Made by a program: the position numbers and the translations under genes
The notes under the pieces: generated by a model
The model's database searches: none
The model's input: the letters and a program-made list of their open reading frames with translations, nothing else
What the model was told of the DNA's origin: nothing
Shown: positions 53,121 through 62,207 of the stretch, piece by piece
Position numbering within the stretch: position 1 is the stretch's first letter
Layout: each line of letters starts with the position of its first letter
Assembly: GCF_000771405.1 (NCBI RefSeq)
Contig: NZ_JDUI01000003.1
Span: 124,001-188,000 of the forward strand
Direction: 5' to 3'
Length of the DNA stretch: 64,000 nucleotides
Source of the DNA: Bifidobacterium pullorum DSM 20433
GTDB lineage: Bacteria > Actinomycetota > Actinomycetes > Actinomycetales > Bifidobacteriaceae

Positions 53121-55397
53121 TCAGTCGCGCTTGGGCGGCTGGCTGGCCACGCGGGTCAGGCGCGGGGGCCTGCGCGTGGACACGAACAGCGGCTGCACCT
53201 CAACCAGCGGGTTGTACGGCGCCAGGCCGAACCACTTGACCGGGGAGCCGGCCACGCGGCGGATCGCGTACTTGATCTGCAGCGACAGCGCGCCGCGGCC
53301 GGAGACCTTCGACTCCGGCATCAGCGCCTTGTGGATCACCACGTAGCGGATGGTGCCGATGCCGGGATCGGCGTCAAGCTTCGGGTAGATCGACTGCTGG
53401 TTCGGCAGCTCGCCGGTCTTCTCCAGATCGTGCATGATCTGATGCAGGTAGGCCGGGATGGACTGCGAGACCTTGAAGCCGAGCCGGATGCGCACACGGA
53501 ACAGGTAGTCGGTACCGAAGCTCTCGACCGAATACTCACGGGTGAACGGCTCGTCGGTGGTCTCGACGGCCACCGCCCACCATGCGCGGGCGCGCTTGGG
53601 GTGGTCGGCGAAGATCGAGAAGAAGATGTCCGTATCGAGACGCTTCAGGTCCGGATCGCTGGTCAGGTAGACGATGTTGTCCGCGAACCGGTGGATGCGG
53701 CTATCGCCGTGCAGCTTGTCCAGCGCGGGGAGGAAGTCCTTCGGCATCATGTGCCGACGCTGCGAGCGCTCCAGCTTGGTGCCCTCGTTCCACGTGTACA
53801 TGACCATGAGAATCGCCAGCGTGAGCAGCAGCGTGAACCAGCCGCCATGCAGGAACTTGGCCATCGAAGCGGCGAAGAACAGGACCTGGATCGCCAGGAA
53901 CACGATGGTGAACACAACGGCGCCGAACTTGTTGCTGCGGTGCCACAGGTAGATGCCCAGCAGGATCGTGGTGGTGATCATCGTGATGGTCAGTGCCAAG
54001 CCGTAGGCCGCCGAGATATGTTCCGAATCGCGGAACAGCAGCAGCACGGCCAGCGTGGCCACGCACAGCACCACGTTGACGACCGGAATGTACAGCTGGC
54101 CGCGGGTACGGGCCGGGTAACGAACCTGCAGATGTGGCATCCAGTTGAGGCCGGTGGCCTCGGAGACCATGGTGAACGCGCCCGTGATCAGCGCCTGGGA
54201 GGCGATGATGCCGGCGGTGACCGACAGCACGACGGCCACATAGCGCACGTTCGGATCCATCATCTGGAAGAACGGGTTGATGCCTTGGGCGTCCGCCAGC
54301 TGGGGGTTGTCCTGGTTGCGCAGCATCCAGGCGCCCTGACCGAAGTAGTTGAGTACCAGGGCGACCTTGATGAACGGCCAGGTGAAGTAGATGTTGCCGC
54401 GGCCCACGTGGCCCATGTCGGAGTACAGGGCCTCGGCGCCGGTGGTGGACAGGAACACCGTGCCCATCAGCGCCAGCCCGGCCGCGTTGTTCGGGCTGAA
54501 CAGGAACTTGATGCCGTAGTACGGGTTGAGCGCGGCGAGCACGGACCAGTCGTTGCCGATGGCCACCACGCCGACCACCGCCAGGAAGATGAACCAGACC
54601 ATCACGACCGAGCCGAACACCTTGCCGATGGACTCGGTGCCGCGCGACTGCACGGCGAACAGGATCACGATGATCACCGCGGTGATCATCATCGTCAGGT
54701 CCTTGTTCTCGGTGAACAGATGTTCCAACGCCGGCAACGATTTCAAGCCCTCGACGGCGGACGAGATCGACACGGCCGGCGTCAGCACCGAGTCCGCCAG
54801 GAACGCTGCGCCGCCGAGCATGGCCGGTATGACGAGCCATGCGCCGTATTTGCGAATCAACGAGTACAGAGCAAAGATGCCGCCTTCACCGTTGTTGTCG
54901 ATGCGCATGGCAATCAGCACGTACTTGACCGTGGTGATCAGCGTGATCGACCAGAACACCAGCGACAGCATGCCCAGCACCGCCTCACGACCGGTGTTGG
55001 CCAGGCCGCCCTGACCGGACAGGAAGGTTTGCGCGGTGTACAGGGGCGAGGTGCCGATGTCGCCGTAGACGACGCCGAGCGCCACGATGGCCATGCCGAG
55101 GCTGACCTTATCCGGACTGGACTGCAGTTTGCACCACCAGCGACCGATCGGACCGCGGGCAGCGACCTTGTCGAGCTTCTCGGCCTCCTTGCGTTCGGCC
55201 TCCTGCTGCTTGGTGATTTCCTCGCGCTCTTCCTTGGTCAGCTTGCTGCGCGAGACCTTCGGCGCGTTGGTGAATGAATCCGCCCTGAGCAGGGCTTGAT
55301 CGGGTTTCTCGGCATTTCGATTAGCCGGGGAGGCACCGTTACGTTTCCCGGACTGCTTCCCGTTCTGCGACGACCCACGCTGACGTGATTCCGCCAT
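53121..55397 (-). CDS. kup: KUP-family potassium transporter
   Basis: A 758-residue potassium/proton symporter. After a charged cytoplasmic N-terminus of about 90 residues (KLTKEEREEITKQQEAERK is likely a coiled coil) comes the signature ALGVVYGDIGTSPLYTAQTF, then about twelve membrane segments and a soluble C-terminal domain from about 560. AFLADSVLTPAVSISSAVEGL and GGWFTLLLTLAI are typical. GGAGG lies ten bases before ATG 55397. The leader carries a hairpin GTTTCTC/GAGAAAC near 55441-55464. No c-di-AMP riboswitch was recognised there. Confidence 0.95.
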   Translation of the reverse strand: MAESRQRGSSQNGKQSGKRNGASPANRNAEKPDQALLRADSFTNAPKVSRSKLTKEEREEITKQQEAERKEAEKLDKVAARGPIGRWWCKLQSSPDKVSLGMAIVALGVVYGDIGTSPLYTAQTFLSGQGGLANTGREAVLGMLSLVFWSITLITTVKYVLIAMRIDNNGEGGIFALYSLIRKYGAWLVIPAMLGGAAFLADSVLTPAVSISSAVEGLKSLPALEHLFTENKDLTMMITAVIIVILFAVQSRGTESIGKVFGSVVMVWFIFLAVVGVVAIGNDWSVLAALNPYYGIKFLFSPNNAAGLALMGTVFLSTTGAEALYSDMGHVGRGNIYFTWPFIKVALVLNYFGQGAWMLRNQDNPQLADAQGINPFFQMMDPNVRYVAVVLSVTAGIIASQALITGAFTMVSEATGLNWMPHLQVRYPARTRGQLYIPVVNVVLCVATLAVLLLFRDSEHISAAYGLALTITMITTTILLGIYLWHRSNKFGAVVFTIVFLAIQVLFFAASMAKFLHGGWFTLLLTLAILMVMYTWNEGTKLERSQRRHMMPKDFLPALDKLHGDSRIHRFADNIVYLTSDPDLKRLDTDIFFSIFADHPKRARAWWAVAVETTDEPFTREYSVESFGTDYLFRVRIRLGFKVSQSIPAYLHQIMHDLEKTGELPNQQSIYPKLDADPGIGTIRYVVIHKALMPESKVSGRGALSLQIKYAIRRVAGSPVKWFGLAPYNPLVEVQPLFVSTRRPPRLTRVASQPPKRD

Positions 55398-55770
55398 AGT
55401 ACATATCCTCCATCGCCGGGGACCTTCCCCGCACGCGAGTTTCTCTCACTAGTACGAGAAACGGCGCCGATTTTCGACGCCGCTTCCCTGCACTGCTGGA
55501 TAGTCTATACGGTTCCTTCACCTTTTGCGAATCGAATTGTGAAGACGACCCCGGAAACCGTTGTCCCGCAACGTCTTCCGAACTTTGGCAACACACCGCG
55601 ACCATATGTGAAGAAGCCGTCGGCGGGACGACGGGAACCCATCGTCCGCCGACGGCGCCTGCACCGTGGGCGTCGAAACCGACGACGCACCCGTGCGTCT
55701 GACCGCCGATTACGAGCTGGTCGTGCGCGAATCCACGCGACGGCAGACGGACACCCATCCGCCTCGCCTC

Positions 55771-55884
55771 GGAAAAACGTTACAAAACCACCCTCCATGT
55801 ATGCGAAAAACGTTACAACAGACATTCTCCGCCGTCGGAAAAACGTTACAATAGAGACACACCAAACGCAGAAAAACGTTACAA
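55771..55884. repeat. Four 15-bp repeats with exact 33-bp period upstream of the AAA ATPase gene
   Basis: The repeat GAAAAACGTTACAA with one preceding base occurs at 55771, 55804, 55837 and 55870. The three 18-base spacers between them are unrelated in sequence. The last copy ends 13 bases before the ATPase start codon. The 33-bp step equals about three helical turns, so the sites lie on one face of the DNA. All frames on both strands remain partly open across it (for instance KTLQ on plus, VTFF on minus), but no start or ribosome site supports a gene. Confidence 0.95.
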
Positions 55885-55897
55885 GCGAGGTGACGAC

Positions 55898-57280
55898 ATG
55901 CTGTACCGCAATGCATGGGAGCAGCTTGAGACTTGGCGAACCGGCAATACCGCGGCCAGAAAACATGGCCGGCACACCAAAGCCCTGATGATCACCGGCG
56001 CACGCCAGGTCGGAAAAACCACACTGGTAAGGGAATTCGGAAGCCGACATTACAAGCGCCTCGCGGAATTGAACTTCCTCACCGACCCGGTAGCCGCCAC
56101 CGTCTTCGACGGGGCCCTCGACGCGGACAGCGTGACGGCCAATCTCACCGCCTATCTCAAAACGACGCTTCCCCCTGGCGAGACACTGGTCCTCCTTGAC
56201 GAGATACAAGAATGCCCACGAGCGCGAACGGCCATCAAATTCCTCGTGGAGGACGGACGATTCGATTACGTGGAGACCGGATCGCTGCTCGGCGTGCGAA
56301 CGAAGGAGGTCCCTTCATACCCGGTGGGTTTCGAGGAATCCTTCCGCATGTATCCGTTGACCTTTGCCGAATACTGTCTGGCCAACGGCGTACCCGAGTC
56401 CACCCTGACCATGCTCCGGGAGCATTTCGATACGGCCACCCCCGTCAGCGACGCCATACACAACACCATGCAACGACTGTTCATGTCGTATATCGTGGTC
56501 GGAGGCATGCCGGAGATTGTGCAACGCTACGTCGACACCCATGACATAGCCCAGGTCGTTGATTTGCAGCACAATCTGCTCGACCTCTACCGCATCGACA
56601 TCACGAAATACGCCGACAAAACCGACATGCCGAAGATACGTGCCATCTTCGACGCGGTGCCCGTACAGCTCGACGACCGCAATCGCCGGTTCGTCCTCGC
56701 GGACCTTGGCAAGACCGCACGCCAAAACCGCTACGCCAGCAGTTTCCTCTGGTTGGCCGACGCAGGCGTGACCCTGCCCTGCTACAACGTCACCGCTCCC
56801 ACCGTGCCGCTGCAGGCAAACCGCAAATACAGCCTGTTCAAACTGTTCCTTGCGGATACGGGCCTGCTCTGCGCCTCGTCGATGGAGAACGTGCAGTTCG
56901 CCATTCTCAACGGTCAGATCGACATCAACATGGGGGCGATCGCGGAAAACGTGGTGGCGCAGGAACTGGCGGCGAACGGATTCGCCCTGCATTATTTCCA
57001 CACCAAACGCCTGGGAGAGGTGGACTTTGTGGTGCAAACCGGGAATGCGGTGCTGCCCATCGAAGTCAAATCAGGCAGGGGCTGGACTCAACATACGGCG
57101 CTGGACAACGTCATGGCCGTGCACGAGTGGAATCTTGACCGCGCACTCGTGCTATGCAACGGCAACCTCAGCCAAGACGGCAATGTGACATATCTGCCGT
57201 TGTACATGACGATGTTCATCAAGCCGCCGCAGCAGCCGGCAAGTATGCCGTTCGAGATAGACCTCAGCGCGTTGCGGTAA
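55898..57280 (+). CDS. AAA_14/DUF4143 ATPase of unknown role
   Basis: A 460-residue soluble ATPase. It has Walker A MITGARQVGKTTLVREF (about residues 31-47), Walker B TLVLLDEIQECPRA and a sensor ETGSLLGVR. The C-terminal DUF4143 part (about 225-460) resembles PD-(D/E)XK nucleases, with GAIAENVVAQEL and the E-x-DFVV...PIEVKSG motif. GAGGTGA lies six bases before the ATG. The gene is an orphan next to the 33-bp repeat array, which sits at its promoter. This family is common and often strain-variable in bifidobacteria. Function is not established. Confidence 0.87.
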   Translation: MLYRNAWEQLETWRTGNTAARKHGRHTKALMITGARQVGKTTLVREFGSRHYKRLAELNFLTDPVAATVFDGALDADSVTANLTAYLKTTLPPGETLVLLDEIQECPRARTAIKFLVEDGRFDYVETGSLLGVRTKEVPSYPVGFEESFRMYPLTFAEYCLANGVPESTLTMLREHFDTATPVSDAIHNTMQRLFMSYIVVGGMPEIVQRYVDTHDIAQVVDLQHNLLDLYRIDITKYADKTDMPKIRAIFDAVPVQLDDRNRRFVLADLGKTARQNRYASSFLWLADAGVTLPCYNVTAPTVPLQANRKYSLFKLFLADTGLLCASSMENVQFAILNGQIDINMGAIAENVVAQELAANGFALHYFHTKRLGEVDFVVQTGNAVLPIEVKSGRGWTQHTALDNVMAVHEWNLDRALVLCNGNLSQDGNVTYLPLYMTMFIKPPQQPASMPFEIDLSALR

Positions 57281-57284
57281 CCGC

Positions 57285-58241
57285 TCACACCCCGTACACG
57301 GTGCGGGTCACGCGGCGGGTGGCGCGCGCGACCTCGGCGACCGGCAGGTCGAACACGTCCGCCAACGCGGCCAGCGTGTAGGGAATCATGTACGGGGCGT
57401 TCGTCCGGCCGCGGTACGGCATCGGTGCCAGGTACGGCGCGTCCGTCTCCACCATCACATGGTCGAGGCCCACAATGCGCGCCGACTCGCGGATGCCGTC
57501 GTTGCCCTTGTAGCTCACCGTGCCGGACATGCTCAGGTACCAGCCGTGCTCGCGAGCCACCTTGGCCATTTCCGCGTCGCCCGAATAACTGTGGAACACG
57601 GTGAATTCCGGGGCGCCGTCCGCCAGCAGCGTCTCGATGACCTCGCGGTGCGCGTCGCGGTCGTGGATCTGCATCGGCAGGTTCAGCTCCTTGGCGAGTG
57701 CGATGTGGTCACGGAACGCCTGACGCTGCAGTTCGCGCGCCGAACCGCCTGTGCGGAAGAAGTCCATGCCGGTCTCGCCGATGGCCACCACCTGCTCGGG
57801 GTAGGCGACGGCCAGCCGGTGCACCTCGGCGAGCGCCTGGTCGAAGGGCACGTCGTGATGCGGCCTGTACTTGAGTTCCAACCCGTCCGGCCCGGGTACG
57901 CCGCGGTGCCCGTGCAGCACCGACTCGTTGGGGTGGATGGCCAAAGCCGCGTGCACCACACCCGGATGGTCCAGGGCCATCTGCACGGCCGTCATCAGGT
58001 CCGGCAGCTCGCAACCGGAGTCGATGACGCCTTCGATGCCGACGGCCGCGGCCTGGTCGAGCAGCTCGCTGACGCTGTAGACGGGAACCGCCGGCTGCCC
58101 CTTCATCTCCGCCTCGTGGCTCATCGCCTTGGAGAAGGGGACGACGGAGGCGACATGCGTATGGTTGTCGATGGTCCGGGCGTCTTCGGGCAGCGGCTCG
58201 GGGGCCGGTGCCCAGCTGCGGTCGCGGTGATGCTTGCTCAT
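57285..58241 (-). CDS. tatD: TatD-family metal-dependent DNase
   Basis: A 318-residue TIM-barrel hydrolase. It has the metal site DNHTHVAS (in place of DxHxH), GVIDSGCELPDL, AIGETGMDFFR (Glu ligand), MQIHDRDAHREV, VFHSYSGDAEMA and VETDAPYLAP, in family order. Members have 3'-5' exonuclease activity or act in DNA repair. ATG 58241 follows GGGGAACC. The 34-codon upstream extension is rejected. It converges on the AAA ATPase with only four bases between stops. Confidence 0.9.
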   Translation of the reverse strand: MSKHHRDRSWAPAPEPLPEDARTIDNHTHVASVVPFSKAMSHEAEMKGQPAVPVYSVSELLDQAAAVGIEGVIDSGCELPDLMTAVQMALDHPGVVHAALAIHPNESVLHGHRGVPGPDGLELKYRPHHDVPFDQALAEVHRLAVAYPEQVVAIGETGMDFFRTGGSARELQRQAFRDHIALAKELNLPMQIHDRDAHREVIETLLADGAPEFTVFHSYSGDAEMAKVAREHGWYLSMSGTVSYKGNDGIRESARIVGLDHVMVETDAPYLAPMPYRGRTNAPYMIPYTLAALADVFDLPVAEVARATRRVTRTVYGV

Positions 58242-58265
58242 GGTTCCCCAGTGTAGCCGGGAGGG

Positions 58266-58346
58266 GGTTCGCACTACCTCGCGATTCAAATCAGGAGGCC
58301 TTGATTTTCCTTGCCTCCGTTTCCGAAAGTCGAGGTAGTGCAAACC
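58266..58346. repeat. Inverted repeat after the large GH51 gene
   Basis: GGTTCGCACTACCTCG (58266-58281) pairs with CGAGGTAGTGCAAACC (58331-58346) with one mismatch. The 49-base loop contains GGAGGC and GCCTCC arms that can also pair. It lies between the large GH51 gene stop (58358) and tatD start and can act as terminator. Confidence 0.7.
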
Positions 58347-58357
58347 TCAGTTGGGTA

Positions 58358-60748
58358 TCACTTCAACGCAATGACCGTGAACGACCACGCCGGCGCCTCG
58401 TACATGCCGGATGCCAGATCACACGGCCGTTCGACCGGACGGGTCGGGGCCTCCTCGCCGTGGACGCCCGCATATGGATCGTCGGCAGTCAATACCGTTG
58501 CCGTGGCGGCGGCGCGGGACGACACCGGGACGTCCAACGCGTCAAGGACCTGCGACAGGTCCACGGACACGGGATCGGCCATCGCGTTGACGACGCGCAG
58601 ATAGGTCACCCCGCCGGCCGAATCGCGGGCGACGGACACCGTGCGTCGCGGCTCGTCCGCGACCTCCCGCCCCGCGACGATCGGCTGGCCGTCGATCTCC
58701 AACGCCATGTCCGCGCCCCGGTCAGCCACATGGATCCGCGCATGCCAGACGGTGCCCGGACGCACCATATCCATCGAGACCTCGGTGCCGGCGAGGGTGG
58801 ATCCGCATCCCTCGCGCACCAGCTGCAGTTCGAAGCTGCGCCCGAACGAGGCGACGTTGTGGTCCGGCCCGTTCACGTCGCCCGTATGCACCTGCACGCC
58901 CCACATGCCCTCGTGGTAGGTCACGGTCATGTCCACCGTGTACGAGTCGGCCTCAAGCGCCAAGCCGGTCGTGACCGGCCCGTTGCCGCGGTACGCGATG
59001 TCCGGCAGTTCGACCCGCTCCCCCGATTCGGTGGTGACGACGATATCCGTCAGATCCGCGCTCGCACCGCCCGTGACGGATAGCCCCACCGTGCGTGGCA
59101 GTTCCCGGCGGAACAGGATGTCGCCGTCCACGGCGACCGGCCATGCCGTGTCGGCCGTGGTGGTGGCGAACATGCGCTGCACCCAATAGTTGTAGGTACG
59201 GAACACACGCTCGTTGTCGAAGTAGATGAGATCGGGGTCCCAGCTGTTATGGCCGTTCTTACAGAACAGCGGCGCGTACGAGGCCATCGCCACCACGTCG
59301 CCGTTGGCCTCCATCCGGCCCATGACCGCGGCCTCGGCCAAACCGTTGATCAGCCGCGTGTCCCAGGAACCGTATTCGCCCAGGTAGATCCTCGAACCAT
59401 TCCGGTCGGCGTGGTCGTAATGGTCGAGGTGATGGAACCACCAGCTGGGCGAACGGTAGGAGTGTTCGTCCACAATCGGGATTCTCAGTTCGCGGGCGAT
59501 GCGCCATCCCTCGTCGTAATCGCGGCCGCTCGGGTCGGGGCCGACCGTGCCGACGATGGTGATCTCGGGATGCGCGGCACGCACCGCGTCATAGATACGA
59601 CGGAACCGGTCCTCGAAAACGGGATCGATCCGGTCCTCGTTGCCGATGCCGAGGTATTCCAACCCGAACGGCTCCGGATGCCCCATTGCGGCGCGCTTCG
59701 CCGCCCACGCGTTGGTCTCGGGGTCCGCATTGCAGAAGTCGATCAGGCCGATGACGGAGTCGATGTAGCCGGGCATGTCCTCGTCGGCGATGGGCACCGG
59801 CCCCTGGCTGGTGTTCTGGCAGCTCACGCCGGCGGGCAGCACCGGCAGCGGCTTTGCGCTAATCGTCTCGCACAGCCGGAAATACTCGTAGAAGCCGATG
59901 CGGAAGCTCTGATGGTAGCCCCAGACGTTGAAGTTGTGAGGGCGGTGTTCGACGGGACCGATCGTGCGCTCCCACCGGTACATGTTGTCCAATCCCAGGC
60001 CGTGGGTGATGCAGCCGCCCGGGAAGCGCATGAACCGCGGGTGCAACTCGTCGAGCGCGCGGACCAGATCGGGGCGGCAATGCTCCAGTCCCTTGTAGGT
60101 GGTCGTCGGCTCGCAGGAGACGAAGTCCACGTCCACCACGCCGGCATCCCGGAACAGCACCCGCAGCGTGCCCTGCGTCGCGATGACTCCCCGCGACCCC
60201 CCATCCGTCGGCTCATCGTCCGCGGCCGTCGGGAAGGGAACGGACAGCGTCGTCTCGTATTTCGCCCACGATTCGCCGGCCACGGACAGTTCGGCGTCCG
60301 CCACCGACTCGCCGTTGTCACCCGCCAACGCCACATGCACCGGCATCACGCTGCCGGACATCGAACGCGCCCACATGGAGAACCGGTAGGTCTCCCCGGC
60401 GTGGAACACCATGCCGTCGAACCCGGTGTTCTCCAGGCCGACCGGACCGCCCGCCACGGAACGGATCTCGATGCGCGCATGATGGGGGTTCTCCTCCGCC
60501 ACCGGGTCCACGGTCCGCACGCCGAATGTGGCGAACGAGCCGGATGGCACCAGCTTGCGCCACGCCGTGTAGTTACTCCAATCCGGATGATCGGCGCGAG
60601 AGTATTCGAACGCGCCGTTCTGGACGAGTTCGCTGGCCAGACCGCCGTCGGCCGACGAGGAGATGTCCTCGAAGAAGATGCCCCACAGGTCGGTGCTGAT
60701 GCGGCGGATGGCGGAGGTGTCCACGGTTGCGGTCAGGGTGTCGGTCAT
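58358..60748 (-). CDS. Large GH51 alpha-L-arabinofuranosidase-type enzyme
   Basis: A 796-residue GH51 protein. It begins ISTDLWGIFFEDISSSADGGL, the long-type GH51 start. A carbohydrate-binding-like beta domain (about 75-215: FDGMVFHAGETYRFSMWARS) is inserted before the barrel, which carries RFPGGCITHG, the acid/base Glu in EYLGIGNEDRIDP (about 397) and the nucleophile Glu in RIYLGEYGSWDT (about 475). A C-terminal sandwich follows. No signal peptide. AAAGGAG precedes ATG 60748. Operator GACAACGTTGTATC lies upstream at 60838. It probably acts on branched arabinoxylan or arabinan oligomers. Confidence 0.88.
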   Translation of the reverse strand: MTDTLTATVDTSAIRRISTDLWGIFFEDISSSADGGLASELVQNGAFEYSRADHPDWSNYTAWRKLVPSGSFATFGVRTVDPVAEENPHHARIEIRSVAGGPVGLENTGFDGMVFHAGETYRFSMWARSMSGSVMPVHVALAGDNGESVADAELSVAGESWAKYETTLSVPFPTAADDEPTDGGSRGVIATQGTLRVLFRDAGVVDVDFVSCEPTTTYKGLEHCRPDLVRALDELHPRFMRFPGGCITHGLGLDNMYRWERTIGPVEHRPHNFNVWGYHQSFRIGFYEYFRLCETISAKPLPVLPAGVSCQNTSQGPVPIADEDMPGYIDSVIGLIDFCNADPETNAWAAKRAAMGHPEPFGLEYLGIGNEDRIDPVFEDRFRRIYDAVRAAHPEITIVGTVGPDPSGRDYDEGWRIARELRIPIVDEHSYRSPSWWFHHLDHYDHADRNGSRIYLGEYGSWDTRLINGLAEAAVMGRMEANGDVVAMASYAPLFCKNGHNSWDPDLIYFDNERVFRTYNYWVQRMFATTTADTAWPVAVDGDILFRRELPRTVGLSVTGGASADLTDIVVTTESGERVELPDIAYRGNGPVTTGLALEADSYTVDMTVTYHEGMWGVQVHTGDVNGPDHNVASFGRSFELQLVREGCGSTLAGTEVSMDMVRPGTVWHARIHVADRGADMALEIDGQPIVAGREVADEPRRTVSVARDSAGGVTYLRVVNAMADPVSVDLSQVLDALDVPVSSRAAATATVLTADDPYAGVHGEEAPTRPVERPCDLASGMYEAPAWSFTVIALK

Positions 60749-60837
60749 CAGAGCTCCTTTGCGGGGATGTGCAGAATCGGGTCGGGGCTGCGGTCGGCGC
60801 CGGCGCGACGCGGCGTCGGTATGGCGACGACATTCGG

Positions 60838-60867
60838 GACAACGTTGTATCGTCGGCCTAGTGTAGA
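60838..60867 (-). promoter_or_regulatory. Operator and -10 of the large GH51 gene
   Basis: GACAACGTTGTATC (60838-60851), centred on the perfect palindrome ACAACGTTGT, lies just downstream of -10-like TACACT (60862-60867) on the minus strand. This is a typical repressor position over the start of transcription. Confidence 0.65.
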
Positions 60868-60985
60868 CCACGGCGACACAACACGCTAATCGATTCAATC
60901 ATTGTCGCACGGCATGCCGCATCCGCCGCGGACCGCGGGGCGGCGCGATATACCATGGAGCCGGAGCCGTTTGGAAGGAGATGCC

Positions 60986-62029
60986 ATGGTCACGCTCGAC
61001 GATGTCGCCGCACGCGCCGGCGTCTCACGCATGACGGCGTCGAACGCGCTCCGGGGCAAGACGGTCGTGCGCCCGGAAACGGCTCGCAAGGTCATCGCGG
61101 CCGCCGAGGAGCTCGGCTACCACCCCAACCTTGCGGCGCGCCAGCTCAGTTCGGGACGCACCCACGTCATCGGTCTGACCGTCGCCGACTTCGACCTGAT
61201 CTTCCCCGCCGCCCTGGCCGCGGCCATCTCCGACCGGGCCCAGACGCTCGGATACCAAGTCATCGTGCAGCAGACGCGGTTCTCGCACGACTTCGAACGC
61301 CGCATGCTGTCCAGCGCCACCAGCCAGATCTGCGACGGCACGATCATCTGCTGGCCCAGTTCCGCCTCCGCCGAGATGGAGACCTTCGCCCGCACCCACC
61401 CGCTGGTGCTGCTGGACGGGTTCGGCCTGGAAAGGCGCTGCGACTGCGTGTTCACCCCCTGCGCCGAAGGCATGGCGGCGGCGATGCGGCATCTGATCGA
61501 GCATGGCTGCCGCAGGGTGCTGACGCTCGGCGGCAGCTATCTGCCGCCGGAACGGTTCGCGGAGGCCGACACCTCCGAACGGCGCCGCATCCGGGGTACG
61601 GCCGAAGGACTACTGTCGAACGGCCTGCCGTACCGCGCCGACGACGTCTACCCCTGCGGCTGGACGCGTGAGGCGGGGTACCGCCGCATGCGGGCCATCC
61701 TCGAGGAACGCCGCGACTTCGACGGCGTCTGCTGTCTGAACGACCCGATCGCGATCGGCGCGCTCACGGCGCTGACCGACGCCGGGATCCGCGTGCCGCA
61801 GGATGTGGCGGTCATCGGGTTCGACGGCGTGGAGGACGGCCGATATCTCTCCCCCGGTCTGACGAGCGTGGCCATCGACCCGAGGCAGGCCGCCGAGGTC
61901 TGCCTAGATCTGCTCATCGAACGCATCGGACAGCGGCCGGACGTCCCCACGGATGACGGAACCGCACCGCCGCGGACGATCACCCTCGGGTACCGGCTCG
62001 AATCGCGTGGCAGCGGCGAACGCCTGTGA
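60986..62029 (+). CDS. LacI-family transcription regulator
   Basis: A 347-residue regulator with helix-turn-helix VTLDDVAARAGVSRMTASN (residues 2-20), whose recognition helix differs from the other three regulators of the window, a hinge PNLAARQLSSG and a sugar domain ending LSPGLTSVAID. GGAAGGAG lies five bases before ATG 60986. A frame from 60902 covers the leader only. It is divergent from the large GH51 gene and precedes the GH31 gene. The TAGCGCTA palindrome before GH31 is a candidate target. Confidence 0.87.
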   Translation: MVTLDDVAARAGVSRMTASNALRGKTVVRPETARKVIAAAEELGYHPNLAARQLSSGRTHVIGLTVADFDLIFPAALAAAISDRAQTLGYQVIVQQTRFSHDFERRMLSSATSQICDGTIICWPSSASAEMETFARTHPLVLLDGFGLERRCDCVFTPCAEGMAAAMRHLIEHGCRRVLTLGGSYLPPERFAEADTSERRRIRGTAEGLLSNGLPYRADDVYPCGWTREAGYRRMRAILEERRDFDGVCCLNDPIAIGALTALTDAGIRVPQDVAVIGFDGVEDGRYLSPGLTSVAIDPRQAAEVCLDLLIERIGQRPDVPTDDGTAPPRTITLGYRLESRGSGERL

Positions 62030-62085
62030 TTCGCAGGCGCACCCCTTGATATCGCCACCCAAGCCACACGTGCTTGCCGCACCGA

Positions 62086-62103
62086 AATTTTAGCGCTACA
62101 ATT
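62086..62103 (+). promoter_or_regulatory. Palindromic operator candidate before the GH31 gene
   Basis: AATTTTAGCGCTACAATT is nearly symmetric around TAGCGCTA (62091-62098), the CG-centred form typical of LacI-family sites. It lies 105 bases before the GH31 start. Confidence 0.55.
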
Positions 62104-62207
62104 CACGTGACGACAGGGAATGCATCCCGCGCATCCCGGCGGAGCAGCATCGCCCCGACCGCATAAACCCGCGGACGCATTCCACCCAACACAGCGAAGG
62201 AGCTTCC

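Noticed and set aside
55400..55540. c-di-AMP riboswitch upstream of kup
   Set aside because: Only simple hairpins are seen. The conserved riboswitch segments could not be found.
55771..55884. CRISPR-like array of equal repeats and unrelated spacers
   Set aside because: Repeats are 15 bp and spacers 18 bp, too short for any known CRISPR type. Only four copies exist, no cas genes are near, and the array abuts a start codon like an operator.
55505..56209. 234-codon minus-strand frame across the repeat array and the ATPase gene start
   Set aside because: The VTFF repeats come from the DNA repeat, and half of the frame is antisense to a well-identified ATPase.
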